A program made the position numbers and the translations under genes. A stretch of 64,000 bases of DNA from Sphingomonas panacis. GTDB taxonomy: Bacteria > Pseudomonadota > Alphaproteobacteria > Sphingomonadales > Sphingomonadaceae. Below the pieces are notes generated by a model. It was not told the DNA's origin and ran no database searches. It worked only from the letters and a program-made list of their open reading frames with translations. Below, piece after piece: positions 18,945 through 27,440 of this stretch (its first letter is position 1; every line of letters begins with the position of its first letter). The stretch spans positions 1,178,001-1,242,000 of the forward strand of contig NZ_CP014168.1 in assembly GCF_001717955.1 (NCBI RefSeq). Direction: 5' to 3'.

Positions 18945-19697
18945 TCAATGCCGCTGGTTGAGCATCGTGAAGGTCTGGTCGTAGCGGCCCTCGCGCTCGG
19001 CGTTGCGCAGGAAGCCGACACGTTCGACGGTGTTCTCCGGCCCGTGCGGGTGCGCTTCGAGCAGCGCCATCGTTTCGGCGACATAGGCGCCGAGCGGCAT
19101 CGACTGCGGGTTCTGCGCATGCCCGGGCATCAGGTCAGTCGCGACGGCTGGCGGGGCGATCTCGATCACGTCGATGCCGACAGGCGCGAGCTGCGCGCGC
19201 AGCGACTGGCTCCAGCTATGGATCGCCGCCTTGGTCGCTGAGTAGGTCGGCGTCGCGGCCAGCGGCACGAAGGCCAGACCAGACGACACGGTCAGGATGC
19301 TCGCATCCGGCTGTGCCCGTAAATGCGGCAGTAGCGCCGCAGTCAGCCGGATCGGCCCGAGCAGGTTGGTCGCGATCGTCGCCTCGGCGGTGTCGAGCGC
19401 GAAACCATCCGCCAGCAGATCCTCCGCCGCCATGATGCCGGCATTGTGGATGACGACATTGAGCGCGGGATGTGCGGCGATGACGGACGCGGCGAACGGC
19501 GCGATGGCACGCGGATCGGCGACGTCGAGCTGCGCGACGGCGATACCCGGAACATCGGCCGCGAGCTGTTCGAGCGGTTCCAGCCGACGGCCCGCGACGA
19601 TCACGCTGTTGCCGCCTTCGTGCAGTGCGATGGCGAGCGCGCGGCCGATGCCCGATCCGCCGCCGGTGATGAGAATAACGTTGCCGGTAATCCGCAT
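18945..19697 (-). CDS. SDR family oxidoreductase (DltE-like)
   Basis: 250 residues; the ATG at 19697 follows AGGAG. Classic short-chain dehydrogenase: cofactor loop ITGGGSGIGRALAIAL (about 9-24), NAGIMAAEDLL, and the catalytic Ser with YSATKAAIHSWSQSL (Tyr-x-x-x-Lys, about 150). It resembles the DltE-type subgroup of uncharacterised oxidoreductases. The gene is divergent from an HxlR regulator, with a palindromic operator between them, so expression is probably controlled by that regulator, likely in response to an electrophile or quinone. The substrate is not readable. Confidence 0.85.
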   Translation of the reverse strand: MRITGNVILITGGGSGIGRALAIALHEGGNSVIVAGRRLEPLEQLAADVPGIAVAQLDVADPRAIAPFAASVIAAHPALNVVIHNAGIMAAEDLLADGFALDTAEATIATNLLGPIRLTAALLPHLRAQPDASILTVSSGLAFVPLAATPTYSATKAAIHSWSQSLRAQLAPVGIDVIEIAPPAVATDLMPGHAQNPQSMPLGAYVAETMALLEAHPHGPENTVERVGFLRNAEREGRYDQTFTMLNQRH

Positions 19698-19757
19698 GAT
19701 TCGTCTCCTGCCAGGCGGTGATGGACGCGGATGTAGCGCGTCGATTACGCTTGGAAA

Positions 19758-19784
19758 GTAAGCACCGGAAAGTTCGGTACTTAC
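19758..19784. promoter_or_regulatory. Inverted repeat operator between the SDR and HxlR genes
   Basis: GTAAGCACCG (19758-19767) and CGGTACTTAC (19775-19784) are inverted copies with one mismatch and a 7-base spacer. The right arm ends 13 bases before the hxlR start, overlapping the expected ribosome-site region. HxlR-family proteins bind such palindromes in divergent promoters and usually control both their own gene and the neighbour. Confidence 0.65.
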
Positions 19785-19797
19785 CAAAAGGAGAGTT

Positions 19798-20181
19798 ATG
19801 AAAGAAACGCCGTGCCACCCGGAACTCGATCCTCGTGTCGAGGCGCTCGTCACCGAGGTGATCGGTCGCGTCGCCGACAAATGGACGATGATCGTGCTGG
19901 AGGCGCTGACCCAGCATCCGGTGCTACGCTTCACCGAACTCGCGAGGGAAGTGACCGGAATCAGCCAGAAGATGCTGACCCAGACGGTCCGCGCGATGGA
20001 GCGCGACGGATTGCTGGTACGCACCGTTCACCCGGTCATCCCGCCGCACGTCGATTACCGGCTGACCGACCTCGGCCACACGTTGAGCGAAGCCTTTTGC
20101 GGCGTGTGGACCTGGGCCGAGGCCAATATCGACCGCATCGAGCGCGCGCGGCAAGACTTTGACACACGCAAAATCGGATAG
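19798..20181 (+). CDS. HxlR family winged-helix transcriptional regulator
   Basis: 127 residues, ATG behind AAGGAGAG. Typical HxlR layout: N-terminal Cys (KETPCHPELDPRVE), then VIGRVADKWTMIVLEAL, the recognition region FTELAREVTGISQKMLTQTVRAMERDGLL, and the wing PPHVDYRLTDLGHTL. Family members sense formaldehyde, quinones or other electrophiles, often through Cys near the N-terminus. It probably regulates the divergent SDR gene through the inverted repeat just upstream and itself as well. The last residues run to within 62 bases of maeB, which is most likely separate. Confidence 0.9.
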   Translation: MKETPCHPELDPRVEALVTEVIGRVADKWTMIVLEALTQHPVLRFTELAREVTGISQKMLTQTVRAMERDGLLVRTVHPVIPPHVDYRLTDLGHTLSEAFCGVWTWAEANIDRIERARQDFDTRKIG

Positions 20182-20242
20182 CGGCGTTCCCTTTCGCGGA
20201 CAGGGACACTAAGGGCTGGACGCTTCTGGAGAAGGCTGCCCA

Positions 20243-22501
20243 ATGTCGAACGAATCGAACGTCCAGTTTTCCGAGCGCGAAGCTCTGCTGTTCCACTCCG
20301 AAGGACGCCCCGGCAAGATCGAGATCATCGCGTCCAAGCCGATGGCGACGCAGCGCGATCTCGCGCTCGCGTACTCGCCCGGCGTCGCGGTGCCGGTGCT
20401 GGCGATCGCGCAAGACCCGGCGCTCGCGTATGATTATACTGCCAAGGGCAACCTCGTCGCGGTCATCTCGAACGGTACGGCGATCCTGGGCCTCGGCAAC
20501 CTCGGCGCGCTCGCCTCGAAGCCGGTGATGGAAGGTAAGGCGGTGCTGTTCAAGCGCTTCGCCGACGTCGATTCGATCGACATCGAACTCAAGACCGAGG
20601 ACGTCGACCGCATCATCGACGCGGTCGAACTGATGGAGCCGAGCTTCGGCGGCATCAATCTCGAAGACATCAAGGCGCCCGAATGCTTCGTGATCGAGCA
20701 GACGCTGCGCGAGCGCATGAACATTCCGGTGTTCCATGACGACCAGCATGGCACCGCGATCATCGCCGCCGCCGGCCTCATCAACGCCTTGTTCCTCACC
20801 GGGCGCGACATCAAGACCACCAAGATGGTCGTGAACGGCGCCGGCGCGGCGGCGATCGCGTGCGCGGCGCTCATCAAGGCGATGGGCTTGCCCGGCGACA
20901 ATCTGCTGATGTGCGACCGGACCGGCGTGATCTATCAGGGCCGTGAGGGCGTCAACCAGTGGCAGTCGGCGCACGCCGCCGTCACCGATCGGCGCACGCT
21001 GGAAGAGGCGCTCGACGGCGCCGACGTGTTCCTCGGCCTGTCCGCCGCCGGCGCGCTGCCGGCCGAATATCTCGCCAAGATGGCGCCCAAGCCGATCATC
21101 TTCGCGATGGCCAACCCCGATCCCGAAATCAGCCCGCCCGACGCGAAGCGCGTGCGCCCCGACGTCATCATCGCGACGGGCCGCTCGGACTATCCGAACC
21201 AGATCAACAACGTGCTCTGCTTCCCGTTCATCTTCCGTGGCGCGCTCGACGTGCGCGCGACGACGATCAACGACGAGATGAAGGTGGCGGCGTCGCAGGC
21301 GCTGGCCGCGCTGGCGCGCCAGCAGGTTCCCGAAGAGGTCGCGGTGGCATATGGCGTCCAGCACAGCTTCGGCCCGGATTACATCATCCCGGCGCCGTTC
21401 GATCCGCGCCTGATGGAGATCGTGCCCGTCGCCGTCGCCAAGGCAGCGATGGATTCGGGTGTCGCCACCAAGCCGATCCTCGATCTTGAAGCGTATCGCC
21501 AGAGCCTCAAGGCGCGGCTCAATCCCACCACGTCGGTGCTGACGCTCGCCTATGAAGGTGCGCGCGCGCACCCGAAGCGCGTGCTGTTCGCCGAAGGTGA
21601 AGAAGAGACCGTGCTGCGCGCGGCGATCGCGTTCAAGGATGGTGGCTACGGCGTGCCGGTTCTGGTCGGCCGCGATGACGTGCCCGATCGGCTGCGTGCG
21701 CTCGGCGTCACCGATCCTTCGGCGTATGAACTGCATAACAGCCGCAACTCGCCGCTGGTGCCGCGTATGGTCGATTTCCTGTACGAGCGGCTCCAGCGCC
21801 GCGGCTACCTGCGCCGCGATTGTGAGCGGATGATCAACCAGGATCGCAACATCTTCGGCGCGGTGCTGCTCCAGCTCGGCGAAGCCGATGCGATGATCAC
21901 CGGCACGACGCGCACCTATGCGCACACGATGCGCGAGATTCGCCGCGTCATCGATCCGGCCGCTGGACGCACGCCGTTTGGCATTCACCTGATGGTCGGC
22001 CAGAGCCACACCGTCTTCCTTGCCGATACGACGGTCAACGAGCGGCCCACCGCCGAGGAACTCGCCGACATCGCCGAGGATACGGCGGCGGTCGCGCGCC
22101 GCATGGGGCATGAGCCGCGCGTCGCGTTCCTCAGCTATTCGACCTTCGGCAACCCCGGCGGCGCGTTCCTCGACAATATCCGCGAAGCGGTGACGGTGCT
22201 CGACGGGCGGCAGGTCAGCTTCGAATATGAAGGCGAGATGGCGGCGGATGTCGCGCTCAACCCCAAGCAGCTCGCCAACTTCCCGTTCGCGCGGCTGTCG
22301 GGCCCGGCCAACGTGCTGGTGATGCCGGGGCTGCAATCGGCCAATATCTCCGCCAAGCTGCTCCGCGAACTTGGCGGGGACGCGGTGATCGGCCCGATGC
22401 TGATCGGCATGGAAAAGAGCGTGCAGATCGCGCCGATGACCTCGACCGCGAGCGAATTGGTGACGCTGGCGGTGCTCGCGGCGGGCGGCATCGCGCGGTA
22501 A
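20243..22501 (+). CDS. maeB: NADP-dependent malic enzyme (malic enzyme-phosphotransacetylase hybrid)
   Basis: 752 residues, the standard MaeB length. It decarboxylates malate to pyruvate with NADP reduction. The N-terminal half carries [15 protein letters not shown], the metal/substrate region [34 protein letters not shown] and the Rossmann loop [15 protein letters not shown]. After about residue 430 comes a phosphotransacetylase-like domain ([19 protein letters not shown] ... [23 protein letters not shown]). That domain is thought to bind acetyl-CoA as a regulator and usually lacks transferase activity. A GGAGAAGG ribosome site precedes the ATG. A hairpin terminator and a palindromic repeat follow. 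Confidence 0.95.
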   Translation: MSNESNVQFSEREALLFHSEGRPGKIEIIASKPMATQRDLALAYSPGVAVPVLAIAQDPALAYDYTAKGNLVAVISNGTAILGLGNLGALASKPVMEGKAVLFKRFADVDSIDIELKTEDVDRIIDAVELMEPSFGGINLEDIKAPECFVIEQTLRERMNIPVFHDDQHGTAIIAAAGLINALFLTGRDIKTTKMVVNGAGAAAIACAALIKAMGLPGDNLLMCDRTGVIYQGREGVNQWQSAHAAVTDRRTLEEALDGADVFLGLSAAGALPAEYLAKMAPKPIIFAMANPDPEISPPDAKRVRPDVIIATGRSDYPNQINNVLCFPFIFRGALDVRATTINDEMKVAASQALAALARQQVPEEVAVAYGVQHSFGPDYIIPAPFDPRLMEIVPVAVAKAAMDSGVATKPILDLEAYRQSLKARLNPTTSVLTLAYEGARAHPKRVLFAEGEEETVLRAAIAFKDGGYGVPVLVGRDDVPDRLRALGVTDPSAYELHNSRNSPLVPRMVDFLYERLQRRGYLRRDCERMINQDRNIFGAVLLQLGEADAMITGTTRTYAHTMREIRRVIDPAAGRTPFGIHLMVGQSHTVFLADTTVNERPTAEELADIAEDTAAVARRMGHEPRVAFLSYSTFGNPGGAFLDNIREAVTVLDGRQVSFEYEGEMAADVALNPKQLANFPFARLSGPANVLVMPGLQSANISAKLLRELGGDAVIGPMLIGMEKSVQIAPMTSTASELVTLAVLAAGGIAR

Positions 22502-22508
22502 GTGCGGC

Positions 22509-22540
22509 CCGCCCGGTCACGTCAGTAGCCGGGCGGTTCT
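22509..22540 (+). terminator. Hairpin terminator after maeB
   Basis: CCGCCCGG (22509-22516) pairs perfectly with CCGGGCGG (22529-22536), then TTCT. It begins 8 bases after the stop codon. The short T-run makes it a modest intrinsic terminator, and a family C palindrome follows at once. Confidence 0.5.
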
Positions 22541-22552
22541 CGCCTCTTAAAA

Positions 22553-22633
22553 CCGTTCGCACCGAGCTTGTCGAAGTGCGGGCCACAAGCGCTGTGGCTG
22601 CGGCACGTGCTTCGACAGGCTCAGCACGAACGA
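22553..22633. repeat. Palindromic repeat, family C copy 2 (between convergent genes)
   Basis: CCGTTCGCACCGAGCTTGTC at the left and CTTCGACAGGCTCAGCACGA at the right form the inverted ends. It lies between the converging maeB and the SH3-like lipoprotein gene. Confidence 0.88.
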
Positions 22634-22647
22634 GTGAAGGGATAGCG

Positions 22648-23106
22648 CTACCCGGCCCGCGCCCGCACGAACGCGGCCGAAACCCAACCCGAGCGACACG
22701 GCCCGGCATAGCCGCGCGGCGACGCCACCGGCGCCGAGACGCCGCAATCGGCCGGGACGCCGCCGGCGGGCGGCACCACCACCCCCTGCCAGCGCTGGTC
22801 GATCGAATGCGAGCACAGCAGCAAAGCGGTGCCGTTTTCCAGCCGGCCGATCTCGCTCGCTTCGGCGAACGGCGCGGCGTGTATCGGCAGATACGGTTGA
22901 TCCTGTGGCGACAGGTTGACGACCGTTCCCGCCGCCGCGCACGCCGCGAAGCCGGGGCCGCCTTCACCGATCCGCACGGGCTGGACGCCCGGCGACAGTT
23001 GCGCCTCCTGCTCGCCGGCATTGTAGATCGCATCGGCGTCGCCACTCCCGCCGCGCGGGGAACAGGCCATCGAGAGCAGGCACAGGGCCAGGGCGAGGCG
23101 TTTCAT
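22648..23106 (-). CDS. Small exported SH3-like protein, probable lipoprotein
   Basis: 152 residues from MKRLALALCLLSMAC, a short signal with a lipobox-like SMAC ending at Cys16. The mature part begins SPRGGSGDADAIYNAGEQEAQ and then resembles a bacterial SH3 (SH3b) domain: YLPIHAAPFAEASEIGRLENGTALLLCSH, followed by QRWQGVVVPPAGGVPADCGV and GPCRSGWVSAAFV. Several Cys (CAAAG, LCSH, ADCG, GPCR) could pair as disulfides in the periplasm. SH3b domains commonly bind cell-wall peptides. The partner and role are unknown. It is divergent from the CHAP-domain gene 202 bases away, so both may be cell-wall related. Confidence 0.65.
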   Translation of the reverse strand: MKRLALALCLLSMACSPRGGSGDADAIYNAGEQEAQLSPGVQPVRIGEGGPGFAACAAAGTVVNLSPQDQPYLPIHAAPFAEASEIGRLENGTALLLCSHSIDQRWQGVVVPPAGGVPADCGVSAPVASPRGYAGPCRSGWVSAAFVRARAG

Positions 23107-23308
23107 AGTGGTGATTCTACTGCGTTCGCGGATGCATGGCGAGCGCAGACAGCGACCTTTCGCGCCGAAGCACGGTGCCGAGGGGCAGTCATCGTTGGTG
23201 AAACACGCTTCATCGGAAAAGGTTCCATTCATCCCTGCGACAGGGTTTTCATCCTGTCCGCGACCTGCTCAATAGCCTCAACGAAGCCAAAGACCTTTGG
23301 GGGGTCGC

Positions 23309-23860
23309 ATGAAATTCAAGTTGATCGCAGCGCGTTTTGCGCTGGTGTTGTGTTGCGCCCTTACGGCAACGGCCCCTGCGGCGGCTCAGTTCTGGCAGTG
23401 CGCGCCTTACGCCCGCACGATCTCGGGCATCGAGATTCGCGGCAACGCCAACACCTGGTGGGGTCAGGCCGCCGGCCGCTACGATCGCGGCCATGCTCCC
23501 AAGGTCGGTGCTGTGCTCGCCTTCGCCTCGACCGGCCATATGCGCCTCGGGCACGTCGCAATGGTCAGCGCCGTCGTGAACGACCGTGAAGTGCTGCTCA
23601 CCCACGCCAACTGGTCGCGTCGCGGCGGTGTCGAGACCAACGTCCGCGCGGTCGACGTTTCGGCCAACGGCGACTGGAGCATGGTCAAGGTCTGGTACGG
23701 CCCGCAGCATGACCTCGGCACCACCGCCTATCCGACCAAGGGTTTCATCTATTCCGGCCATGCCGGCAATGACGACGTCGAGCCGGACACGAGGGCTCCC
23801 GCACCGCGGATGACGCTGGCGAGCGCGCAGACCAGCGCGACCGAAACCGCCGCCTTCTAA
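23309..23860 (+). CDS. Secreted CHAP-domain protein (putative peptidoglycan amidase/peptidase)
   Basis: 183 residues. Signal peptide MKFKLIAARFALVLCCALTATAPAAAQ, then directly the CHAP domain: QFWQCAPYARTISGIEIRGN with the predicted nucleophile Cys, NANTWWGQAAGRYDRGHAPKVGAVLAF, and GHVAMVSAVVND with the catalytic His, then EVLLTHANW. CHAP enzymes are NlpC/P60-like thiol hydrolases that cut peptidoglycan cross-links or the stem amide. The C-terminal 50 residues are low complexity. ATG at 23309 is preferred to the TTG four codons upstream. Small single-domain exported CHAP proteins of this kind are widespread in sphingomonads and mostly uncharacterised. Confidence 0.8.
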   Translation: MKFKLIAARFALVLCCALTATAPAAAQFWQCAPYARTISGIEIRGNANTWWGQAAGRYDRGHAPKVGAVLAFASTGHMRLGHVAMVSAVVNDREVLLTHANWSRRGGVETNVRAVDVSANGDWSMVKVWYGPQHDLGTTAYPTKGFIYSGHAGNDDVEPDTRAPAPRMTLASAQTSATETAAF

Positions 23861-23942
23861 AGCGCGCGACGCGAAGCCCCCAAATTCCGTTTGCAATTTT
23901 AGCGCGTTCCCCGTCCGTTAGATCGGTATAGGGGGAACAGGC

Positions 23943-25244
23943 ATGTCGCAGGCAACACGCATTCTGCTGGCGCTGGTGAGCGGGCTGCTGATCGGCATCG
24001 CGCTGGTCGCGGTCGATGCGAAGCTGGCGCTGACCATCACCGGCTTCACCCAGCCGATCGGCCTCGCCTGGCTGCACGGGTTGCAGATGGTGATCGTGCC
24101 GCTGATCGTCGGGCTGCTGGTGACCGGGGTCGGCGCCGCCGCCGATGCCGCCCGCGCCGGCAAGCTCGCACTGCGCGCGGTGCTGACGATGATCGTCATC
24201 CTGTGGTCGACCACCGTGATGTCGGCGATCGTCACGCCGCTGCTGCTCGACCTGTGGCCGCTCCCCGCAAGCTGGTCGGTGGCGCTGCGCCAGGCGCTGA
24301 CCGGCGCGCAGCCGGTCGGCACCGTGCCGACGCTGGGCGCCTTCTTCGAGACGATCGTGCCGTCGAATGTGGTGAGCGCGGCGGCGGGGGATTCGTTCCT
24401 GCCGCTCACCGTGTTCGCGCTCGCGCTCGCCTTCGCGATCACGCAGCTTGCGCCCGAACCGCGCGCGATGCTCACGCGGTGGTTCCAGGCGATCACCGAC
24501 GCGTTGCTGATCATCATTGGCTGGGTGCTCCGGCTCGCGCCGATTGGCGTGGGCGCGCTCGCTTATGGGGTTGGCGCGCGCACCGGTGCGGCGGCGTTCG
24601 GCGCTTTGCTGCATTACATCGTCGTCGTGTCGGCGATCGGCTTCGTCGTATTGCTGTCGGCCTATCCGGTCGCGGCGCTGTTCGGTCGCGTCTCGGTACT
24701 GCGCTTCGCGCGCGCGGCGGCGCCGGCGCAAGCGGTGGCGATCTCGACGCAATCCTCGCTCGCCACGCTGCCGACGATGCTGGCCGCGAGCGAGTCGCTC
24801 GGCGCGGCGCCCGCGGCGGCGGGGATCGTGTTGCCGCTCGCGGTCGCGATTTTCCGCGCGACCAGCCCGGCGATGAATCTGGCGGTCGCGCTCTACATCG
24901 CGCATTGGCTCGGCGTGCCGATTGGACCCGGTGCGCTCGCGGCGGGGGTGTGTACCGCCGCGATCACGACGATGGGGTCGGTCAGCCTGCCCGGCACGAT
25001 CAGCTACATTGCTTCGGTTGCGCCGGTGGCGTTCGCGATGGGCGTGCCGATCGAGGCGCTCGGCCTGCTGATCGCGGTCGAGACGATCCCGGACCTGTTC
25101 CGCACCGTCGGCAATGTGACGATGGACATTGCGATCACAGTTGGGCTGGGGCGGGTGCGTGATGCCGGACAAGAGCCGCCGTTCGTCCCGAGCGAAGTCG
25201 AGGGACAGGCCCGGAGTGCAGATGTCTCGACTTCGAACGGTTGA
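23943..25244 (+). CDS. Dicarboxylate/amino acid:cation symporter (DAACS family)
   Basis: 433 residues with about eight membrane spans and re-entrant loops of the GltP/DctA family. Seen are LHGLQMVIVPLIVGLLVTGVG near residue 40, the serine-rich re-entrant loop QAVAISTQSSLATLPTML (about 262-279), and FRATSPAMNLAVALYIA followed by TTMGSVSLPGTISYIASVAP. Such proteins import glutamate, aspartate or C4-dicarboxylates with sodium or protons. The last 20 or so residues (PFVPSEVEGQARSADVSTSNG) come from a palindromic repeat that runs through the stop codon, so the native C-terminus was replaced or extended. Starts after GGGGGAACAGGC. Confidence 0.85.
   Translation: MSQATRILLALVSGLLIGIALVAVDAKLALTITGFTQPIGLAWLHGLQMVIVPLIVGLLVTGVGAAADAARAGKLALRAVLTMIVILWSTTVMSAIVTPLLLDLWPLPASWSVALRQALTGAQPVGTVPTLGAFFETIVPSNVVSAAAGDSFLPLTVFALALAFAITQLAPEPRAMLTRWFQAITDALLIIIGWVLRLAPIGVGALAYGVGARTGAAAFGALLHYIVVVSAIGFVVLLSAYPVAALFGRVSVLRFARAAAPAQAVAISTQSSLATLPTMLAASESLGAAPAAAGIVLPLAVAIFRATSPAMNLAVALYIAHWLGVPIGPGALAAGVCTAAITTMGSVSLPGTISYIASVAPVAFAMGVPIEALGLLIAVETIPDLFRTVGNVTMDIAITVGLGRVRDAGQEPPFVPSEVEGQARSADVSTSNG
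25179..25240. repeat. Palindromic repeat, family C copy 4, forming the symporter C-terminus
   Basis: CCGTTCGTCCCGAGCGAAGT and GTCTCGACTTCGAACGG are the inverted ends of a 62-base element. It is translated as the symporter tail and ends just before the TGA stop, in the space shared with the converging queG end. Confidence 0.82.
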
Positions 25245-25253
25245 GGGTACGGG

Positions 25254-26378
25254 TTACAACACCGCCCATTCCTCCAAAACGCCGGCATCCGTTTCGAACG
25301 ATAGCCGCGCCGCTTTCTCCGCGCGCGCCCGTTCCGCATTCAGCCGCGCCAGCGCCCACACCGCCGCGCCGCGCACCACGGGCGACGGATCGTCGAGCAG
25401 CCGCGTGACCGGATCGGCGAGCGCCGCCACGCCGCTGTTGCCCGCCGCGATCAGGCAATTGCGCACCATCCGGTCGCGCCCGATCCGCTTGATCGGCGAT
25501 CCGGCGAAGACGCTACGGAAATCGGCATCACTCAGCGCGAGCAGGTCAGCGAGCGCGGGCGCGGCCAATTCCGCGCGTGGCAGGAAGGCGCGGTTGGCGG
25601 CGGCCGAGGCGGCGAACTTGTTCCACGGGCACACCGCGAGACAATCGTCGCAGCCATAGATGCGGTTGCCGATCCCGGGGCGAAATTCGTGCGGGATCGG
25701 CCCGGCATGTTCGATCGTCAGATACGAGATGCAGCGCCGTGCATCGAGCCGGTAGGGCGCGGGGAACGCGTCGGTCGGACAGGCGCGCTGGCAGGCGTCG
25801 CACGATCCGCAGGCATCGCGCGCGCCCGCATCGGCCTCGAGATCGAGCGTCGTGTAGATCGCGCCGAGAAACAGCCAACTGCCCGCATCGCGGCTGACGA
25901 TATTGGTGTGCTTGCCCTGCCAGCCGAGCCCGGCGGCTTCGGCGAGCGGCTTTTCCATCACCGGCGCAGTATCGACGAATACCTTCACATCGGCGCCCGG
26001 CGCTTCCGCGATCAGCCAGCGCGCCAGCGCCTTGAGCGCCCGCTTGACGACATCGTGATAATCGCCGCCCTGCGCGTAAACCGAGATGCGGCCGATGCCC
26101 CCGGCGTCCGCCAGCGCGAGCGGATCGGCTGCGGGGGCGTAGCTCATGCCGAGCGCGATCACGCTGCGCACCGCCGGCCACAGTGCCGCCGGGCTCTCGC
26201 GCTGGCCGGCGCGTTCGGCCATCCACAGCATGTCGCCGTGCATCCCCTGCGCGAGCCACTGGTGCAGCCGCTCGCCAGCACGCGGACTCACATCGGCGTG
26301 CGCGATGCCGCAGGCGGCGAAGCCGAGCTCCGCCGCCTTCGCCTTGAGGCGAGCCGTTAGCGGGTTGTGTTCGTTCAT
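25254..26378 (-). CDS. queG: Epoxyqueuosine reductase
   Basis: 374 residues. QueG is the cobalamin- and [4Fe-4S]-dependent enzyme that reduces epoxyqueuosine in tRNA to queuosine. Two ferredoxin-like clusters are plain: [16 protein letters not shown] (about 185-200) and [15 protein letters not shown] (about 240-255), with [18 protein letters not shown] between them. The N-terminal flavin-reductase-like cobalamin domain contains [24 protein letters not shown]-like tail ([16 protein letters not shown]) ends the protein. ATG at 26378 is preferred over TTG one codon earlier. It converges with the symporter, only 9 bases apart. Confidence 0.94.
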   Translation of the reverse strand: MNEHNPLTARLKAKAAELGFAACGIAHADVSPRAGERLHQWLAQGMHGDMLWMAERAGQRESPAALWPAVRSVIALGMSYAPAADPLALADAGGIGRISVYAQGGDYHDVVKRALKALARWLIAEAPGADVKVFVDTAPVMEKPLAEAAGLGWQGKHTNIVSRDAGSWLFLGAIYTTLDLEADAGARDACGSCDACQRACPTDAFPAPYRLDARRCISYLTIEHAGPIPHEFRPGIGNRIYGCDDCLAVCPWNKFAASAAANRAFLPRAELAAPALADLLALSDADFRSVFAGSPIKRIGRDRMVRNCLIAAGNSGVAALADPVTRLLDDPSPVVRGAAVWALARLNAERARAEKAARLSFETDAGVLEEWAVL

Positions 26379-26418
26379 CAATGCCCGCTACCACGCCTCC
26401 ATGCCGCCAGCACCCTCT

Positions 26419-26502
26419 CCGTTCGTGTCGAGCGACATCGAGACACTGTGCGGAACCATCGTGCGCGTAGAATGTCCCTCGAATGCGCTCGGGACGAACG
26501 GG
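26419..26502. repeat. Palindromic repeat, family C copy 5 (upstream of ABC exporter)
   Basis: CCGTTCGTGTCGAGCGACAT at the left and CGCTCGGGACGAACGGGG at the right are inverted ends. Unlike the other copies it sits upstream of a gene, ending 11 bases before the ABC ATPase start, so it could fold over the ribosome site (GGGGATGGA). Confidence 0.8.
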
Positions 26503-26513
26503 GATGGAACGCG

Positions 26514-27440
26514 ATGAACGATCTGGCGATCAGCGCTACCGGGTTGGTCAAGACTTTCGGCGGAAAGCGCGTGGTCGACGGCGTCGATGTCGCGGTGCCG
26601 CGCGGCGCGATCTACGGCGTGCTCGGCCCCAATGGCGCCGGCAAGACGACGACGTTGCGCATGCTGCTCGGGATCATCGAGCCTGACGGCGGGCACCGCA
26701 GCCTGCTCGGGCTCGATCATCCGCGCGATGCCAGCGATCGGGTCGGTTATCTGCCCGAGGAGCGCGGCCTGTATCCGGGGATGCGCGCCAAGGATGCGAT
26801 CGCCTTCATGGGCGCCTTGCGCGGGCTCGACCTCAAGACGGGGCGCAGGCGCGCGGTGACTCTCATGGAAGCCGCCGGCCTCGGCCACGCCGCCGACACC
26901 AAGATCCGCAAGCTCTCGAAAGGTATGGCGCAGCTCGTCCAGTTGCTCGGCTCGGTCGTCCACCAGCCCGAACTGCTCGTGCTCGACGAGCCCTTCTCCG
27001 GGCTTGATCCGGTCAATCAGGAACGGCTCGAAGCGCTGATCCTTGCCGAGCGGGATCGCGGCGCGACGATCGTGATGTCGACTCACGTCATGGCGCATGC
27101 CGAGCGGCTGTGCGACCGGCTGACCATCATCGCCGGCGGCAAGCACCGGTTCGAGGGCACCGTCGCCGACGCGCGCGGACTGCTGCCGATGCGCGCGCAT
27201 TACGTGCCCGATCGCGACGACCCCGCGCTCGCCGCGTTCTTGCCCGAGGGCGCGGTGCATCAGGCGGACGGCTGGCGCTTCCCGGTGCCCGATGGCGGCG
27301 TCGAGGCGGCGCTCAAGCGGCTGATCGACGGCGGCCACGGCATCGCCGGCCTTTCGATCGAGCGGCCCGGCCTGCACGATGCGTTCGTTCGCATCGTCGG
27401 GGCAAGCGCACTCGAAGGCACGCAGGAGGTCGCGGCATGA
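26514..27440 (+). CDS. ABC transporter ATP-binding protein (NatA-like)
   Basis: 308 residues from MNDLAISATGLVKTFGG. ATPase motifs: Walker A GPNGAGKTTTLRMLLG (about 40), Q-loop region VGYLPEERGLYPGMRAKDA, signature LSKGMAQLVQLLGSV, Walker B LLVLDEPFSGLDP and the switch His in MSTHVMAHAERLCD. The long C-terminal part (after 215) resembles the DUF4162-type tail of NatA sodium/drug exporters. The permease gene starts inside this stop codon (ATGA), so the two form one two-component exporter at the inner membrane. The substrate is unknown; sodium or a small toxic compound is typical. Confidence 0.9.
   Translation: MNDLAISATGLVKTFGGKRVVDGVDVAVPRGAIYGVLGPNGAGKTTTLRMLLGIIEPDGGHRSLLGLDHPRDASDRVGYLPEERGLYPGMRAKDAIAFMGALRGLDLKTGRRRAVTLMEAAGLGHAADTKIRKLSKGMAQLVQLLGSVVHQPELLVLDEPFSGLDPVNQERLEALILAERDRGATIVMSTHVMAHAERLCDRLTIIAGGKHRFEGTVADARGLLPMRAHYVPDRDDPALAAFLPEGAVHQADGWRFPVPDGGVEAALKRLIDGGHGIAGLSIERPGLHDAFVRIVGASALEGTQEVAA

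Noticed and set aside
20036-22336. A 766-codon open frame on the - strand opposite maeB
   Set aside because: Antisense shadow of maeB; composition is Arg/His/Asp-rich and no domain is visible.
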